In this document: piece after piece, positions 1 to 9,163 of the stretch
How positions within the stretch are numbered: position 1 is the first letter of the stretch
Layout of the letters: each line of letters starts with the position of its first letter
Source of the DNA: Microvirga splendida
GTDB taxonomy: Bacteria > Pseudomonadota > Alphaproteobacteria > Rhizobiales > Beijerinckiaceae
Length of the DNA stretch: 33,863 bases
NCBI RefSeq assembly: GCF_016427565.1
Contig: NZ_JAELXT010000040.1
Span: 1-33,863, forward strand
Direction: 5' to 3'
Notes under the pieces: model-generated
Database searches by the model: none
Told to the model about the DNA's origin: nothing
What the model saw: the letters and a program-made list of their open reading frames with translations, nothing else
Position numbers and translations under genes: made by a program

Positions 1-291
1 TTCGAGGCGATGAGCGCCAAGGCCATCGGCCGCCACTCGGCCATGCACAAGACGAAGGTGAGCCGGGCAGTGCGGGCCCTGGAGGAGCGGCGCTGGCTCC
101 GGCGCCGCCCGAGCGAGGAGGACCGCCGTGAGGAGATCCTAGCCCTGACATCGCTGGGGCGGAGGGTGTACATAGATATTATTCCGCGGGCAGTCGCATT
201 CGAGAAGCGTATTCTGGGCACCCTTGGCTCCGATGCATCTCCCCTCCTTGCCTCCTTGTGCCGACTTGAGGAAGTTCTCAAGATCCGCTGA
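1..291 (+). CDS. MarR-family transcriptional regulator, C-terminal part (cut by window edge)
   Basis: The frame is open from the first base, so the gene starts outside the window; the Met at position 10 is internal. About 96 residues remain. They cover the recognition helix (HKTKVSRAVRALEERRWLRR), a basic wing (RRPSEEDRREEILALT) and a C-terminal dimerisation helix, the usual second half of a winged-helix MarR protein. It points towards the 3' end of the minus-strand catabolic cluster and converges on it, so a role in controlling that cluster is possible but unproven. The next 225 bases before the GST gene hold nothing I can recognise. Confidence 0.75.
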   Translation, partial: FEAMSAKAIGRHSAMHKTKVSRAVRALEERRWLRRRPSEEDRREEILALTSLGRRVYIDIIPRAVAFEKRILGTLGSDASPLLASLCRLEEVLKIR

Positions 292-516
292 GGAAGGGCT
301 GAGGGGAGATATTACTGTGCTGCCTCCCTGTAATGCCGTCGGTACAGCCTTATGGAGGAAGTCGACGAAGGACTTCACCCTCATTGGAACGAACTCCGCT
401 TGGGGTAGACACCATAAACACCGGCCCTCGCCGACATGTGAGACGCTCAGGTAGAATAGCTCTCATTCAATACCGCCAATAATCGCGGCAGAGCGAGTGT
501 AAATCGGCCCCTCTCC

Positions 517-1122
517 CTATGTGTGAGGAGTGGTCAACTTCATCGATGGGCGCTCGCTGAACTTCTGATACCAAGCTGTAAGTGCAGGATGGCTGTTCCG
601 CCAAGAATAATCGGGGAAGCGGAAATCCAGGTACCCGAGTGCGCAACCGACCGCAACGGTCCCTAGATCTACCACACCGTCCAGATCACCGATATCGCGC
701 TCCAGGAGATCTAGTGACCGCTCGATCTTGCGCATCAAGCTATCGTCCCAGGCGTCCCAGCGATACTCCGGCGGTCGGGCAACGCGCTCGTAGCGTGCTA
801 AGAGCGCGGCATCGAGGATGCCGTCCGCCACCGAGTGCCGCACCGCGACGCTCCAGCGTGTGTCGTCGGTCGGGAGCAAGCCGCCGCCAGTGACGGCGTC
901 GAGATACTCGCAGATCACACGGCTGTCGAAGAGCACCTGTCCGGTGTCGGTGTAGAAGGTTGGGACCTGTCCCAGCGGATTGTCGGCGGCGATGCTCATG
1001 TCGGTTCTGATCGGGTCCGCCTTGCTGGACAGGATCTCAATGCGGTCCGCGCATCTTTTCTCGTGAGCCACAACGAGCACCTTGCGGACGAAGGGAGAGG
1101 CGGGCGAGTAGTAGAGCTTCAT
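517..1122 (-). CDS. glutathione S-transferase family protein (YibF-like)
   Basis: 201 residues. An N-terminal thioredoxin-fold domain starts MKLYYSPASPFVRKV, with the cis-proline segment GQVPTF near residue 53 and the glutathione-contacting DSRVI near 65. The rest is an all-helical GST C-domain. Overall it resembles the YibF-type bacterial GSTs rather than the LigE/LigF beta-etherases. I chose the Met at 1122 because GGAGA lies just upstream; an upstream in-frame Met at 1179 would run into the flavoprotein gene. It is the last gene of the minus-strand cluster, 22 bases after the flavoprotein stop. It could detoxify a reactive intermediate or isomerise one with glutathione; the sequence does not say which. 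Confidence 0.85.
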   Translation of the reverse strand: MKLYYSPASPFVRKVLVVAHEKRCADRIEILSSKADPIRTDMSIAADNPLGQVPTFYTDTGQVLFDSRVICEYLDAVTGGGLLPTDDTRWSVAVRHSVADGILDAALLARYERVARPPEYRWDAWDDSLMRKIERSLDLLERDIGDLDGVVDLGTVAVGCALGYLDFRFPDYSWRNSHPALTAWYQKFSERPSMKLTTPHT

Positions 1123-1144
1123 GATCGTCTCCAGTTGAACAATA

Positions 1145-2857
1145 TCAGGTCCGGGAGGTCGCGATCGCCTGCCCGGCAATGTAACCGAAGGTCAGAGCAG
1201 GACCGAGCGTGATCCCGGCAGCGGGATAGGTACCGGCCATAACCGAGTTCATGTCGTTTCCGGCGACATAAAGGCCGGGGATCGGGCGGCCTTCGGTGTC
1301 CAGGACTCGGGCAGAAGCGTCGGCACGCAGTCCCTTGGCTGTGCCGATGTCTCCGGGCCACACGGCAACCGCGTAGAAGGGCGGACGCTCGATAGCGCCG
1401 AGGCAAGGGTTCGGGCTGTGTTCGGGATCGCCGAGATAGCGGTCGTAAGCGGACGCTCCACGGCCGAAGTCCGGATCCTCGCCCGTACGGGCAGCGCGGT
1501 TCATCGATGCCACTGTTTGCTCCAGGGCTGCGGCTGGCACCCCTATCTTGGACGCGAGGTCCGGGATAGCTTGCGCCTCGAACAGGTAGCCGTCCCGCAC
1601 GAGGCGCCGGACCAATGGCGCTCCAGCGATTCCAGGCCGCACCAGGCCCAGCCCGTACCGCTTGAGGAAAGTGCGGTCGCAGATCAGGTAGGCTGGCACA
1701 GAAGGACTTTCCCCTTCGGCCTTTAGCATCCCCGCCACGAAGTCGTGGTAGGAACTGGCCTCGTTCGTGAAGCGTCGGCCTGTCGAATTCACGGCGATGA
1801 GTCCCGGCTTCTGTCGGTCAGTCACGAGGTGGGGGAAGAGACTCTCCGATCCGTCCGCCCGCCTCCACACCGAGACCGGCGCCCACAGCGCAGGGCCGGC
1901 ATTGTCGTCCTCCAGAGCGGCGCCGGCCGAAAGGGCGAGATCAAGTCCGTCGCCGGTATTCCCCTTCGGAACCACGGAACGATGGACATCCGGGGTAGGC
2001 AACTCGACCAGGCGCCGGGCAGCGCTGTGGGGAAAACCGCCGGTTGCCAGAACGACTCCGAGGCGCGCCTCGATGGCACGCTCTCCGGATGGGGTGCCGA
2101 CGGCGACACCGATCACGTGCCCGCCACGCATGATCAGGCGCTGAACCGGGACGTTCCGCCGCAGAACCACGCCGGCATCGTCAGCCGATTTCAGCAGCAT
2201 TCCCGCGAGCGCGTTGCCCAGCAAGAGCCGCGTGCCGCGCCCCCAGGGGCCCACCTTATCTCGTGCATAGCGCGAGAGGATCGCAGCTCCATGCCGGACA
2301 TTCGCCACACTCTTGGTCAACCCCAGCAAAGCGTTGATGTCGCTGCGCCCCACCATCATCCCGCCGAAAACGAGGAAGTTCCGGATCGGAGGGCGCAGAT
2401 GCTTAAACAGTGGTCCCAACCGGCGCCCATCGAACTCGACCGGATCGAGCGTCCGTCCTCCGAAAGATGCGCCCCCCAGTTCCGGTTTGTAGTCGGGTGA
2501 ATAGGCGCGTGCCGTGAAGCGGACGGCGGTCCGCTCCTCGAGGAAGCGGACCATCCTCGGGCCATTGTCTAGATAGGCATCGACAATCTCGCGCCGCATC
2601 CGGTTGCCAACAGTCTGCGAGAGATAAGTTATCACGGCGTCCCGGCTGTCGCTGTGCCCGACTTCCGCCATGTGTGGATTGTCCGGGATCCACACGGCCC
2701 CACCAGACACGGCTGTCGAGCCGCCGAAGAATTCAGTTTTCTCGACCACCAGAACCGTCAGCCCAGCGTCGCGGGCGGTCAAGGCGGCGGCCATGCCGCC
2801 TGCACCCGAGCCAACGACAACCACATCGAACGTTTCAACGAACTCCAGGTCCGCCAT
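1145..2857 (-). CDS. FAD-dependent dehydrogenase, 3-ketosteroid-delta1-dehydrogenase-like
   Basis: 570 residues from the chosen Met at 2857, which has GGAAGA upstream; the Met at 2881 lacks a ribosome site. The FAD-binding Rossmann motif VVGSGAGGMAAAL is near residue 13 and is followed by GGSTAVSGGAVWIPDN, typical of the fumarate-reductase/KSTD superfamily. Near the C-terminus PPFYAVAVWPGDIGT and YPAAGITLGPALTFGY match the substrate-side and FAD-side blocks of 3-ketosteroid-delta1-dehydrogenases. The expected chemistry is alpha,beta-desaturation of a cyclic ketone with electrons passed to FAD. The steroid label is only family resemblance: other alicyclic ketones are equally possible, and no other steroid-degradation gene (kshA, hsaC and so on) is visible nearby. 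Confidence 0.8.
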   Translation of the reverse strand: MADLEFVETFDVVVVGSGAGGMAAALTARDAGLTVLVVEKTEFFGGSTAVSGGAVWIPDNPHMAEVGHSDSRDAVITYLSQTVGNRMRREIVDAYLDNGPRMVRFLEERTAVRFTARAYSPDYKPELGGASFGGRTLDPVEFDGRRLGPLFKHLRPPIRNFLVFGGMMVGRSDINALLGLTKSVANVRHGAAILSRYARDKVGPWGRGTRLLLGNALAGMLLKSADDAGVVLRRNVPVQRLIMRGGHVIGVAVGTPSGERAIEARLGVVLATGGFPHSAARRLVELPTPDVHRSVVPKGNTGDGLDLALSAGAALEDDNAGPALWAPVSVWRRADGSESLFPHLVTDRQKPGLIAVNSTGRRFTNEASSYHDFVAGMLKAEGESPSVPAYLICDRTFLKRYGLGLVRPGIAGAPLVRRLVRDGYLFEAQAIPDLASKIGVPAAALEQTVASMNRAARTGEDPDFGRGASAYDRYLGDPEHSPNPCLGAIERPPFYAVAVWPGDIGTAKGLRADASARVLDTEGRPIPGLYVAGNDMNSVMAGTYPAAGITLGPALTFGYIAGQAIATSRT

Positions 2858-2896
2858 GTTTTGTCTTCCGATCTCAATCATGGGAGGAACGGCATC

Positions 2897-3640
2897 TCAG
2901 ATGCCAAGGCCACCTCCGAGCGTCTTGCCTCCGTCGACGAACAGCACCTGCCCGGTAATGAAATCGGTCCGGTGAGCGGCAAGAAACGCGACTGCATTGG
3001 CGACGTCCTCCGGCCTGCCGGCGGCTCCGGTCGGCTGAAGGGCGAGTTGCTGCGCCAGACGCTCAGGCGAAAGGGCCTGCAACAGGGGGGTCTCGATCAA
3101 GCCCGGGGCAATGGCGTTGACGAGGATGCCGCTAGGCGCCAGTTCCATGGCCATCGCCCGCGTCAAGCCGACCACGGCGGCCTTGGCGGCAACATAGTGG
3201 GCGTGATTGCGTGCGCCCAGAAAGGCGCGCGAGGCGATGTTGACGATCTTTCCGCCCTTCTGCATCCGTGGGATCGCCGCCTTGCACAGAGCAAAGACGG
3301 CGATCAGGTTGACCTCATAATGCCTGCGGAAGTCCTCGGCTGCGAGGTCCAGGAGCGCCCGCTCGTCGAAGATGCCGGCGTTGTTCACGACGGCATCAAT
3401 CCGCGGCAGCCGAAGGACAAGATCGGAAAGCGCGACCTCGTCCCGCAAGTCGAGCACCGCAGCCTCGGCCCGACCGCCCGCCTCGGCAATCTGGTCGACA
3501 GTTGCCTCCGCACGCTCCTTGGCGAGGTCGGCGACTACAACATGGTAGCCGTCGTCGGCGAGGCGTACGGCGATCGCACGGCCAATGCCGCCACCCGATC
3601 CCGTGACGATTGCAACCGGGTGTTCACTGCTCTGGGTCAA
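2897..3640 (-). CDS. SDR-family NAD(P)-dependent oxidoreductase
   Basis: 247 residues, the normal length of a classical short-chain dehydrogenase/reductase. The cofactor motif TGSGGGIG is at residues 13-20, followed by the structural NNAG motif, the catalytic Ser in NIAS and the YVAAK catalytic Tyr/Lys pair. VDGGKTLGGG closes the C-terminus. Its start (ATG at 3640) overlaps the 3' end of the next SDR gene upstream by four bases, which suggests translational coupling. It probably interconverts an alcohol and a ketone within the cluster's pathway; cofactor and substrate cannot be read from the sequence with confidence. Confidence 0.9.
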   Translation of the reverse strand: MTQSSEHPVAIVTGSGGGIGRAIAVRLADDGYHVVVADLAKERAEATVDQIAEAGGRAEAAVLDLRDEVALSDLVLRLPRIDAVVNNAGIFDERALLDLAAEDFRRHYEVNLIAVFALCKAAIPRMQKGGKIVNIASRAFLGARNHAHYVAAKAAVVGLTRAMAMELAPSGILVNAIAPGLIETPLLQALSPERLAQQLALQPTGAAGRPEDVANAVAFLAAHRTDFITGQVLFVDGGKTLGGGLGI

Positions 3641-4452
3641 GTGTCCGTCTTCCCTTTTTGATGTATCGCGAAATGAGCCCCGCGCTGGTGCGTCAGGTAT
3701 CCGGCGGTCAGGCCTCCATCGACCTCTAGGACGGTGCCCGTGACGTAGCTTGCCTGCCGCGACAGGAGATAAAGAATGCTGTCGGTGATCTCGTCGGGTT
3801 CGGCGAACCGCCCCATTGGAGTCCGGTCCAGCATGACGCCTTCACGGAAATCCTCCGGCACGCCGCCGAGGAGCATCGGCGTGTTCACTCCGTTGGGGGC
3901 CACCGCGTTGACCCGGATGCCGAACCGGCCCCACTCGACCGCTAGGGACTTGGTCAAGCCGACGACACCCCATTTCGAGGCGGCATAGTTCACCCGTCCC
4001 GGCTGCCCTCCCTTAGCGGTGATGGACGCGAGGTTGACGATTGCTCCGCCGCGGCCGCCCGCGATCATCGCCTGACCGACGGCGCGGCATGTGTTGAAGA
4101 CACCCGTGAGATTGACACCGATAACGGCATCCCAGGCCGAATCAGTCATTTCGGCCGCGGGGGCGGAACGGGTAATCCCGGCTGCCGGCACCGCCCCCGT
4201 GACGGGTCCGAGCTCCCGCTCGACACGGCCGACGAAGGCATCGAGCGCACCGGCGTCCCGGGTGTCGAGACCGGTTGCGATGCTCCTGCCACCTTCGGCC
4301 ACAATCTGGTCGGCCATTGACTGCGCCGCCTCCTGATCGAGGTCGCAGACCGCAACGGCGGCCCCCTCCCCTGCTAGTCGCCGCGCGACGGAGGCGCCGA
4401 TTCCGCGGCCGGCGCCGGTCACGAGAAATACGGAATTGTCTGGAATCAGCAT
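3637..4452 (-). CDS. SDR-family oxidoreductase with altered NNAG motif
   Basis: 271 residues from Met 4452, which has GAGG upstream; a longer in-frame start at 4503 would enter the next gene. TGAGRGIG binds the dinucleotide; the catalytic set is the Ser in NLAS and YAASK. The usual NNAG motif reads PAAG, so the structural/proton-relay Asn pair is absent at that point. The C-terminus runs about 15 residues past the usual VDGG end (GYLTHQRGAHFAIHQK). It lies between two other SDR genes with an 8-base gap on one side and a 4-base overlap on the other, so it is clearly part of the operon. Confidence 0.88.
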   Translation of the reverse strand: MLIPDNSVFLVTGAGRGIGASVARRLAGEGAAVAVCDLDQEAAQSMADQIVAEGGRSIATGLDTRDAGALDAFVGRVERELGPVTGAVPAAGITRSAPAAEMTDSAWDAVIGVNLTGVFNTCRAVGQAMIAGGRGGAIVNLASITAKGGQPGRVNYAASKWGVVGLTKSLAVEWGRFGIRVNAVAPNGVNTPMLLGGVPEDFREGVMLDRTPMGRFAEPDEITDSILYLLSRQASYVTGTVLEVDGGLTAGYLTHQRGAHFAIHQKGKTDT

Positions 4453-4460
4453 TGCAGACC

Positions 4461-5228
4461 TCACGCATGATCTGGATCGGGCAGGAACTTCGCCATGCTC
4501 CAACCGCCGTCGACCGGCAGGACGACGCCCGTCAAGAAGCCAGCCATCGGACTCGCCAGGAAGAGTGCTGCGGATGCTACGTCGGCGGAGGAACCTGGTC
4601 TCCCGAGCGGGCAGCCTTCGATCATCATGCGGCGAAACCAGGGGTTCTCAGCAAGACGCCTCTCTGTGAGCGGTGTCTCAATCAGTCCGGGCGCGATCGC
4701 GTTCACCCGGATGCCGTCGCGCCCATATTCCGTTGCAAGTTGGCGCGTCAGCCCGATGACGGCGGCTTTCGTCGCCGAATATGGTGCGCTCCTTGCCGCG
4801 CCAACCATGCCGAAGACCGAGGCAATGTTGACGATGGCGCCGCCGCTCCCCCGCATCGCACGGACCGCTGCGCGGCACAGGCGGAAGACGGCGGTTTGGT
4901 TGACTGCGACATACCGTTCGTAGGCATCGTCGTCGGTGTCGAGAATAGGCGCCGCATTCCCGATGCCCGCGTTATTCACGAGGACGTCGCAGGTTCCGAA
5001 CCGCTCCATCGCCGCGGCGATGATCTTGTCTCCGGCGGCGGGTTCCGTCAGATCGAGGGCAAGTTCGGCGAATGAGGACGAGTGAAGGGAATGCGGAGCA
5101 CGGCTCCGGTCGACCCCGAGCACTGATCCTCCGGCGTCGAGGAAAGCCTGTGCGATGGCGAGCCCGATGCCGGACGATGAGCCCGTCACCACAATGGTCT
5201 TCTGTTCAAAGGTCAGCATTGTTTTCAT
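4461..5228 (-). CDS. SDR-family NAD(P)-dependent oxidoreductase
   Basis: 255 residues; Met4 (5219) is an alternative start. It is a classical SDR with TGSSSGIG at about residue 15, NNAGIG, NIASVFG and the catalytic YSATK. The C-terminal LPVDGGWSMAKFLPDPDH ends as expected. It is the first of three consecutive SDR genes located after the TRAP genes in the transcription direction. Some 60 bases separate it from the dctP stop, the largest internal gap on this side of the cluster. The substrate is unknown. Confidence 0.9.
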   Translation of the reverse strand: MKTMLTFEQKTIVVTGSSSGIGLAIAQAFLDAGGSVLGVDRSRAPHSLHSSSFAELALDLTEPAAGDKIIAAAMERFGTCDVLVNNAGIGNAAPILDTDDDAYERYVAVNQTAVFRLCRAAVRAMRGSGGAIVNIASVFGMVGAARSAPYSATKAAVIGLTRQLATEYGRDGIRVNAIAPGLIETPLTERRLAENPWFRRMMIEGCPLGRPGSSADVASAALFLASPMAGFLTGVVLPVDGGWSMAKFLPDPDHA

Positions 5229-5288
5229 CAGGATTTAGTCACTTCCGCCGTTCGGTGGCCGGAGGCGGAGCCTCCGGCCGGAAGCGCC

Positions 5289-6431
5289 TCAGTTGAGGCC
5301 GTACTTGCTGGCGTCCAACTTGTCGTAGATCTCGCGGCGCAGCAGCTGGGTGAGTTCGTCCTCGCTCTTGCGGTTGGCCTTAGCGAGCAAGCCCTCCCAC
5401 TTCTGCATCAGGGACGACAGCTCCTGAACCGACTTATCGAACGTCTGAATGCCCGCCCGCTTCCCGATGTCGGCCATGCCGCCGATCCCGTCTGCGACAA
5501 ACTTATCGTAGGATTGCTGCAGGTCAGCCGGAGGCGGAATGATCGCCTTTCCGGCGGCTTTCGCGGCGTCGAGATTCTTCTGCACTAGTTCGTCATAAGA
5601 GATCTGCAGGCGAGCGAGCGCACGCGCTGATTCCTCGAAGATGATCTTGCGCTGGTCGGGCTTGAGTTCAGACCAGAAGTCCTTGTTGAAGATCCAGGTC
5701 GCGCCGGCGAAGAACGGGCCCATCGTCAGCGTGTTAATGGATTTCGTGACGCCCATTAGCGTTGCGCCGGCAGTCAGGTGCGTCACGTCGGACGCGGTGC
5801 AATCGACGGTTCCGCGCTCGAACGCGGTATAAATTTCCGAGGACGGGACGTTGACGGACACTGTACCAATAGTCTCGCCAAAGCGGGCCCATGCGCCGCC
5901 GGGCATACGCACGCGCTTCCCACGCAGATCTGCGAGGGTCTTCACTTCCTCCCGGCAGATGAAATGATAGACAGGTGTCGAATAGGATCCCAAATAGATG
6001 ACGTCATTCTTCGCCCAATCGCTGTTGCCCGCCGGATTCATCAGGCCGAACTCGGTCGCCGCGAAAGCGGCAACCATAGGGTCGGGATGCTTGAAGGACA
6101 GGTCGCCGATGGCGTTCCAGAGCGGCAGCTCGGAAGGAGTGTACGTTGCTGTGTGGAACCCTCCCTGAGCGACGCCATCCGCAACTCCCTGCATCGTTCC
6201 TTTCGCCGGAAGTAGCGCGCCCGCCATGTAAATTTCGAAGTTGACGGCGCCGCCTGTGCGCTCGCTTACCGCCTTAGCCCACGGCACGTGAGCCGCCAGC
6301 GTGATGGGGTGATTGGGCTCAAGCCAGGTCGAGAAGCTGTAGTTCTCGGCGAGCGCGGCCGAGCTGAATAATCCGACACCGGCGGCAAGTGCAACCCCTC
6401 GCGTTGCATTCCGACTGAACTTCGTAGGCAT
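5289..6431 (-). CDS. dctP: TRAP transporter substrate-binding protein (DctP family)
   Basis: 380 residues, periplasmic. The Met at 6431 is chosen because AAGGAGGA sits five bases upstream, the strongest Shine-Dalgarno in the cluster. A Sec signal peptide follows (Arg/Lys-containing start, hydrophobic GVALAAGVGLFSSAALA), with cleavage likely after ALA at about residue 30. The central region has the DctP ligand segment: TLADLRGKRVRMPGG carries the Arg expected to clamp a carboxylate, then YTAFERGTVDC. It is longer than the usual 320-330 residues because of a C-terminal extension (QKWEGLLAKANRKSEDEL). It delivers ligand to the DctQM membrane pair encoded just upstream. The ligand is probably a carboxylate, but its identity is open. 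Confidence 0.9.
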   Translation of the reverse strand: MPTKFSRNATRGVALAAGVGLFSSAALAENYSFSTWLEPNHPITLAAHVPWAKAVSERTGGAVNFEIYMAGALLPAKGTMQGVADGVAQGGFHTATYTPSELPLWNAIGDLSFKHPDPMVAAFAATEFGLMNPAGNSDWAKNDVIYLGSYSTPVYHFICREEVKTLADLRGKRVRMPGGAWARFGETIGTVSVNVPSSEIYTAFERGTVDCTASDVTHLTAGATLMGVTKSINTLTMGPFFAGATWIFNKDFWSELKPDQRKIIFEESARALARLQISYDELVQKNLDAAKAAGKAIIPPPADLQQSYDKFVADGIGGMADIGKRAGIQTFDKSVQELSSLMQKWEGLLAKANRKSEDELTQLLRREIYDKLDASKYGLN

Positions 6432-6473
6432 TGTCTTCCTCCTTAGGATTGTGTCCATCTCTCCAGTTTGATC

Positions 6474-7790
6474 TCATCGCAACATCAGGCTTGGCAGCAG
6501 GAGAGAAATTGTTGGGAACGCGATGAGAATGAGCAGAACAATAATGTCGGTGAGAATGAACCAGGATGCGCCCCGGAAGATCGACGGCAGGTCGACCATG
6601 CCTCCGAGTGAAGTCTTGATGACATATACGTTTAGTCCAACGGGCGGCGTGATGAGCCCGATTTCAAGCAGCTTAATCGTGATAATCCCGAACCAGATCA
6701 TGTCGATCTCGAGCCGCTGCAGCAACGGCATTAGGATCGGGAGCGTGAGCAGCATGATGCCGATGGAGTCGATGAACATGCCGAGAAAGATGAAGATGAC
6801 GGAGATCATCATAAGCACGACATATTTGTTGTCGCTCATGTTCAGCACCATGTCGGCTACGAAGGCTGGAACCTGACTAAGCCCCATCAAGCGGACGAAC
6901 ATGGCGGCTCCGACCGCAATGATGAACATCACAGAGGTAGCGATGGCCGCGTCGATCACCGCTCCCCAAAGCATCTTCAACGACAAAGAGCGGTAGAACG
7001 CGGCAATGACAATGGCGAACAGTGCGCCAACGGCACCAGCCTCGGTTGGCGTGAAGACACCCGCGAAGATTCCGCCGAGGACGCCGATGATGAGCGTCGG
7101 AAGCGGCCAAACCGTGCGCAGTGCCGTCTGCCTTTCTTCAGCAGAGAACTCGACTTGGCCGCGCGGCGCGAGCTTCGGATTCAGCAGAACCCGGATTGTA
7201 ATCATCGTGATAAAGGCGACGGCGGTTAGGACTCCGGGGATGAACCCTGCCATGAACAGGGCACCGATCGACGTGCCGGTGAAGACGCCATAGATCACCA
7301 TGAGAATGGACGGTGGTATCAGCGAGCCGAGAGTGCCCGCAGCGGCCACGGTTCCGGTGGCCAGGCCCTTCTCGTACCCTGCGCGCAGCATCTCCGGAAC
7401 CGCGATGCGCGACAGAGCGGCGGACGTGGCGACCGAGGAACCCGAAGCCGCAGCGAACATTGCGCTGGCTGCGACCGAGGCGGACGCGAGGCTGCCAGGC
7501 ACCCGTGCTAAGAGGATTTGCATACTTTGGAACAGGCCCTTGGTTACGCCGCTCCTTGCCGCAATGTACCCCATCATCAGGAACATCGGGACGGCGCTGA
7601 ATTCCCAGGTGGCGACGAAATTGTAGGGTATCGCACTGACGATGCCCCACGCCGCCCTCATGTTGGTGAGGAATCCGATACCAACGAAGGACACACCCGC
7701 CAACGCGATGCCGATCGGCATGCGGATAGCGATCAGGACGAGCGTTATCGCAATGCAGAGGAAACCTACCTCGACACGTTCGAGTCCCAT
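6474..7790 (-). CDS. dctM: TRAP transporter large permease (DctM)
   Basis: 438 residues from Met 7790 (GGAG about ten bases upstream, four bases after the dctQ stop). It is strongly hydrophobic with about a dozen membrane segments and the DctM signatures GTLGSLIPPSILMVIYG and TPTEAGAVGA. The second half contains a long MFIDSIGIMLLTLPI-type helix and GLITPPVGLNVYVIK, typical of the family's C-terminal repeat. It drives ion-coupled uptake together with DctQ and the periplasmic DctP encoded downstream. The order dctQ-dctM-dctP, all on one strand and tightly spaced, makes one transporter. Confidence 0.92.
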   Translation of the reverse strand: MGLERVEVGFLCIAITLVLIAIRMPIGIALAGVSFVGIGFLTNMRAAWGIVSAIPYNFVATWEFSAVPMFLMMGYIAARSGVTKGLFQSMQILLARVPGSLASASVAASAMFAAASGSSVATSAALSRIAVPEMLRAGYEKGLATGTVAAAGTLGSLIPPSILMVIYGVFTGTSIGALFMAGFIPGVLTAVAFITMITIRVLLNPKLAPRGQVEFSAEERQTALRTVWPLPTLIIGVLGGIFAGVFTPTEAGAVGALFAIVIAAFYRSLSLKMLWGAVIDAAIATSVMFIIAVGAAMFVRLMGLSQVPAFVADMVLNMSDNKYVVLMMISVIFIFLGMFIDSIGIMLLTLPILMPLLQRLEIDMIWFGIITIKLLEIGLITPPVGLNVYVIKTSLGGMVDLPSIFRGASWFILTDIIVLLILIAFPTISLLLPSLMLR

Positions 7791-7794
7791 GGCA

Positions 7795-8337
7795 TCACTC
7801 TCCAGTATGTTCGATGTCAAGGGCGCCGAGCCACGACTCGCGTTCGAACCCGATGAGCACGCCCATGAAGTGCCAGAGCCCGATCACACTTGCGAGGCCG
7901 AAGCCGATCGGCAGTACGAACCGGGCCGGCCAGATCACGGTCTGGGCAGGCCCCATGGCGATTTCGTTCCGCCCATAGGCACGCATGGCGTCGAGCCATG
8001 TCTGCCAGGCGAAGGCGCCGTAAACGGCAACCAGCGATGCAAGTACGATGAGCACACAAGCGATTTTCATCGCGCGCGGCATTCGAATGAAAACGACGTC
8101 AACGACGATCGCCTGCCGTAGCCACTCGACGAGAGGCAGCGGCAGATACACGGCAATTACCATGTAGTAGCCGGAAACGATCTCGAGAGTTCCCTGAACG
8201 GGCGAATTGAAGACGTACTTCATGAAGACGTCTGCACAGATGTGCAGCATCATCAGAACGAGAGCGACTCCGGCGATTGTGGTCAGCGCCTGGAGCAGGC
8301 GGGTGACTCCGGGCAATGTTGGGTTCGGTTCAGCCAT
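7795..8337 (-). CDS. dctQ: TRAP transporter small permease (DctQ)
   Basis: 180 residues with four predicted membrane helices (for example IAGVALVLMMLHICADVF, VVFIRMPRAMKIACVLIVLA, FVLPIGFGLASVIGLWHFM). Size and topology fit the DctQ membrane subunit, which is required with DctM for TRAP transport. It starts 25 bases after the stop of the SDR gene at the head of the cluster and ends just before dctM. Confidence 0.88.
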   Translation of the reverse strand: MAEPNPTLPGVTRLLQALTTIAGVALVLMMLHICADVFMKYVFNSPVQGTLEIVSGYYMVIAVYLPLPLVEWLRQAIVVDVVFIRMPRAMKIACVLIVLASLVAVYGAFAWQTWLDAMRAYGRNEIAMGPAQTVIWPARFVLPIGFGLASVIGLWHFMGVLIGFERESWLGALDIEHTGE

Positions 8338-8362
8338 CGTGATGCCCTCCTCTTGATAGCCG

Positions 8363-9127
8363 TTACTGCATGCGATAGCCGCCGTTGACGTCGATCGTCG
8401 TCCCGGTCACGTAGCCCGCCTGCGGTGAGACGAGGAAGCTCACAGCCGAAGCCACATCGTCCGGCCGGCCAAGCCGACCGAGTGGGATGGTGGCGGAGGC
8501 GGCGGCATCATTGGAAGGGTCCAGGGACAGACGCAACATCGGCGCATCGATGAGACCAGGAGCCACGGAATTTGCCGTGATGCCACGGTCGGCCAGTTCG
8601 CGTGCGAGCGCTTTCGTCAGGCCGAGAACGGCCGCTTTGCTGGCGATATAGCTGGCGCTCGAGCGATACCCGCCCAACTGGGCGGCGACGGAGGAGATCG
8701 TCACAATGCGACCGAGTTCGTCGCGATCTGGCGCTCGACGGGCGTATTCGCGGGTGCAGAGAAAGCAGCCGGCTGCATTAACGGCCATGGTGCGGTTCCA
8801 GTGGTCGAAGTCGGTTTCCACAACGAGTGGCCGCGACCCGTCCTCTTTGAATAGGAGGATGCCTGCGCACGTGACGAGGACCGAAGGGCGTCCGAGCTTC
8901 GCGGACACCGCGTCGAAGAGCGAGACAACCGAAGCCTCGTCGGTGACGTCCGCATAAAAACCGTCGTGGCCGTCACGGGGCAGGGCTGAAGCGGTTTGTC
9001 GAGCAGCGTCGCTGTCGATGTCGGCAACGGCTACGATGAGGCCATCCGCGGCCAGAGCTTCGCTGATACTGGCGCCGATTCCGCGCGCGCCGCCGGTTAC
9101 GAGAGCAATCCGCCTCGTCTCTGTCAT
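8363..9127 (-). CDS. SDR-family oxidoreductase, first gene of the GntR-controlled cluster
   Basis: 254 residues from Met 9127; an alternative Met is at 9142. The motifs are TGGARGIG, ISSVAAQ with the catalytic Ser, and YIASK. The NNAG motif is replaced by TCAG (LVTCAGILL), the second SDR in the cluster with a changed structural motif. It is the promoter-proximal gene of the minus-strand operon, divergent from the GntR gene, with the candidate operators immediately upstream. Being first suggests it may catalyse an early or inducing step, but that is inference. Confidence 0.88.
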   Translation of the reverse strand: MTETRRIALVTGGARGIGASISEALAADGLIVAVADIDSDAARQTASALPRDGHDGFYADVTDEASVVSLFDAVSAKLGRPSVLVTCAGILLFKEDGSRPLVVETDFDHWNRTMAVNAAGCFLCTREYARRAPDRDELGRIVTISSVAAQLGGYRSSASYIASKAAVLGLTKALARELADRGITANSVAPGLIDAPMLRLSLDPSNDAAASATIPLGRLGRPDDVASAVSFLVSPQAGYVTGTTIDVNGGYRMQ

Positions 9128-9163
9128 GACGTTTCTTCCCATGTGCGCAGTCTTAGAGCCGCG

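Noticed and set aside
517..1122. LigE/LigF-type beta-etherase, making the cluster a lignin-dimer pathway
   Set aside because: The GST resembles the YibF type, and the flavoprotein and TRAP genes do not belong to the known Lig systems.
2654..3661. 335-codon plus-strand frame
   Set aside because: Antisense to the SDR gene and the flavoprotein gene start; no motif and no ribosome site.
4275..5075. 266-codon plus-strand frame
   Set aside because: Shadow of two SDR genes on the opposite strand.
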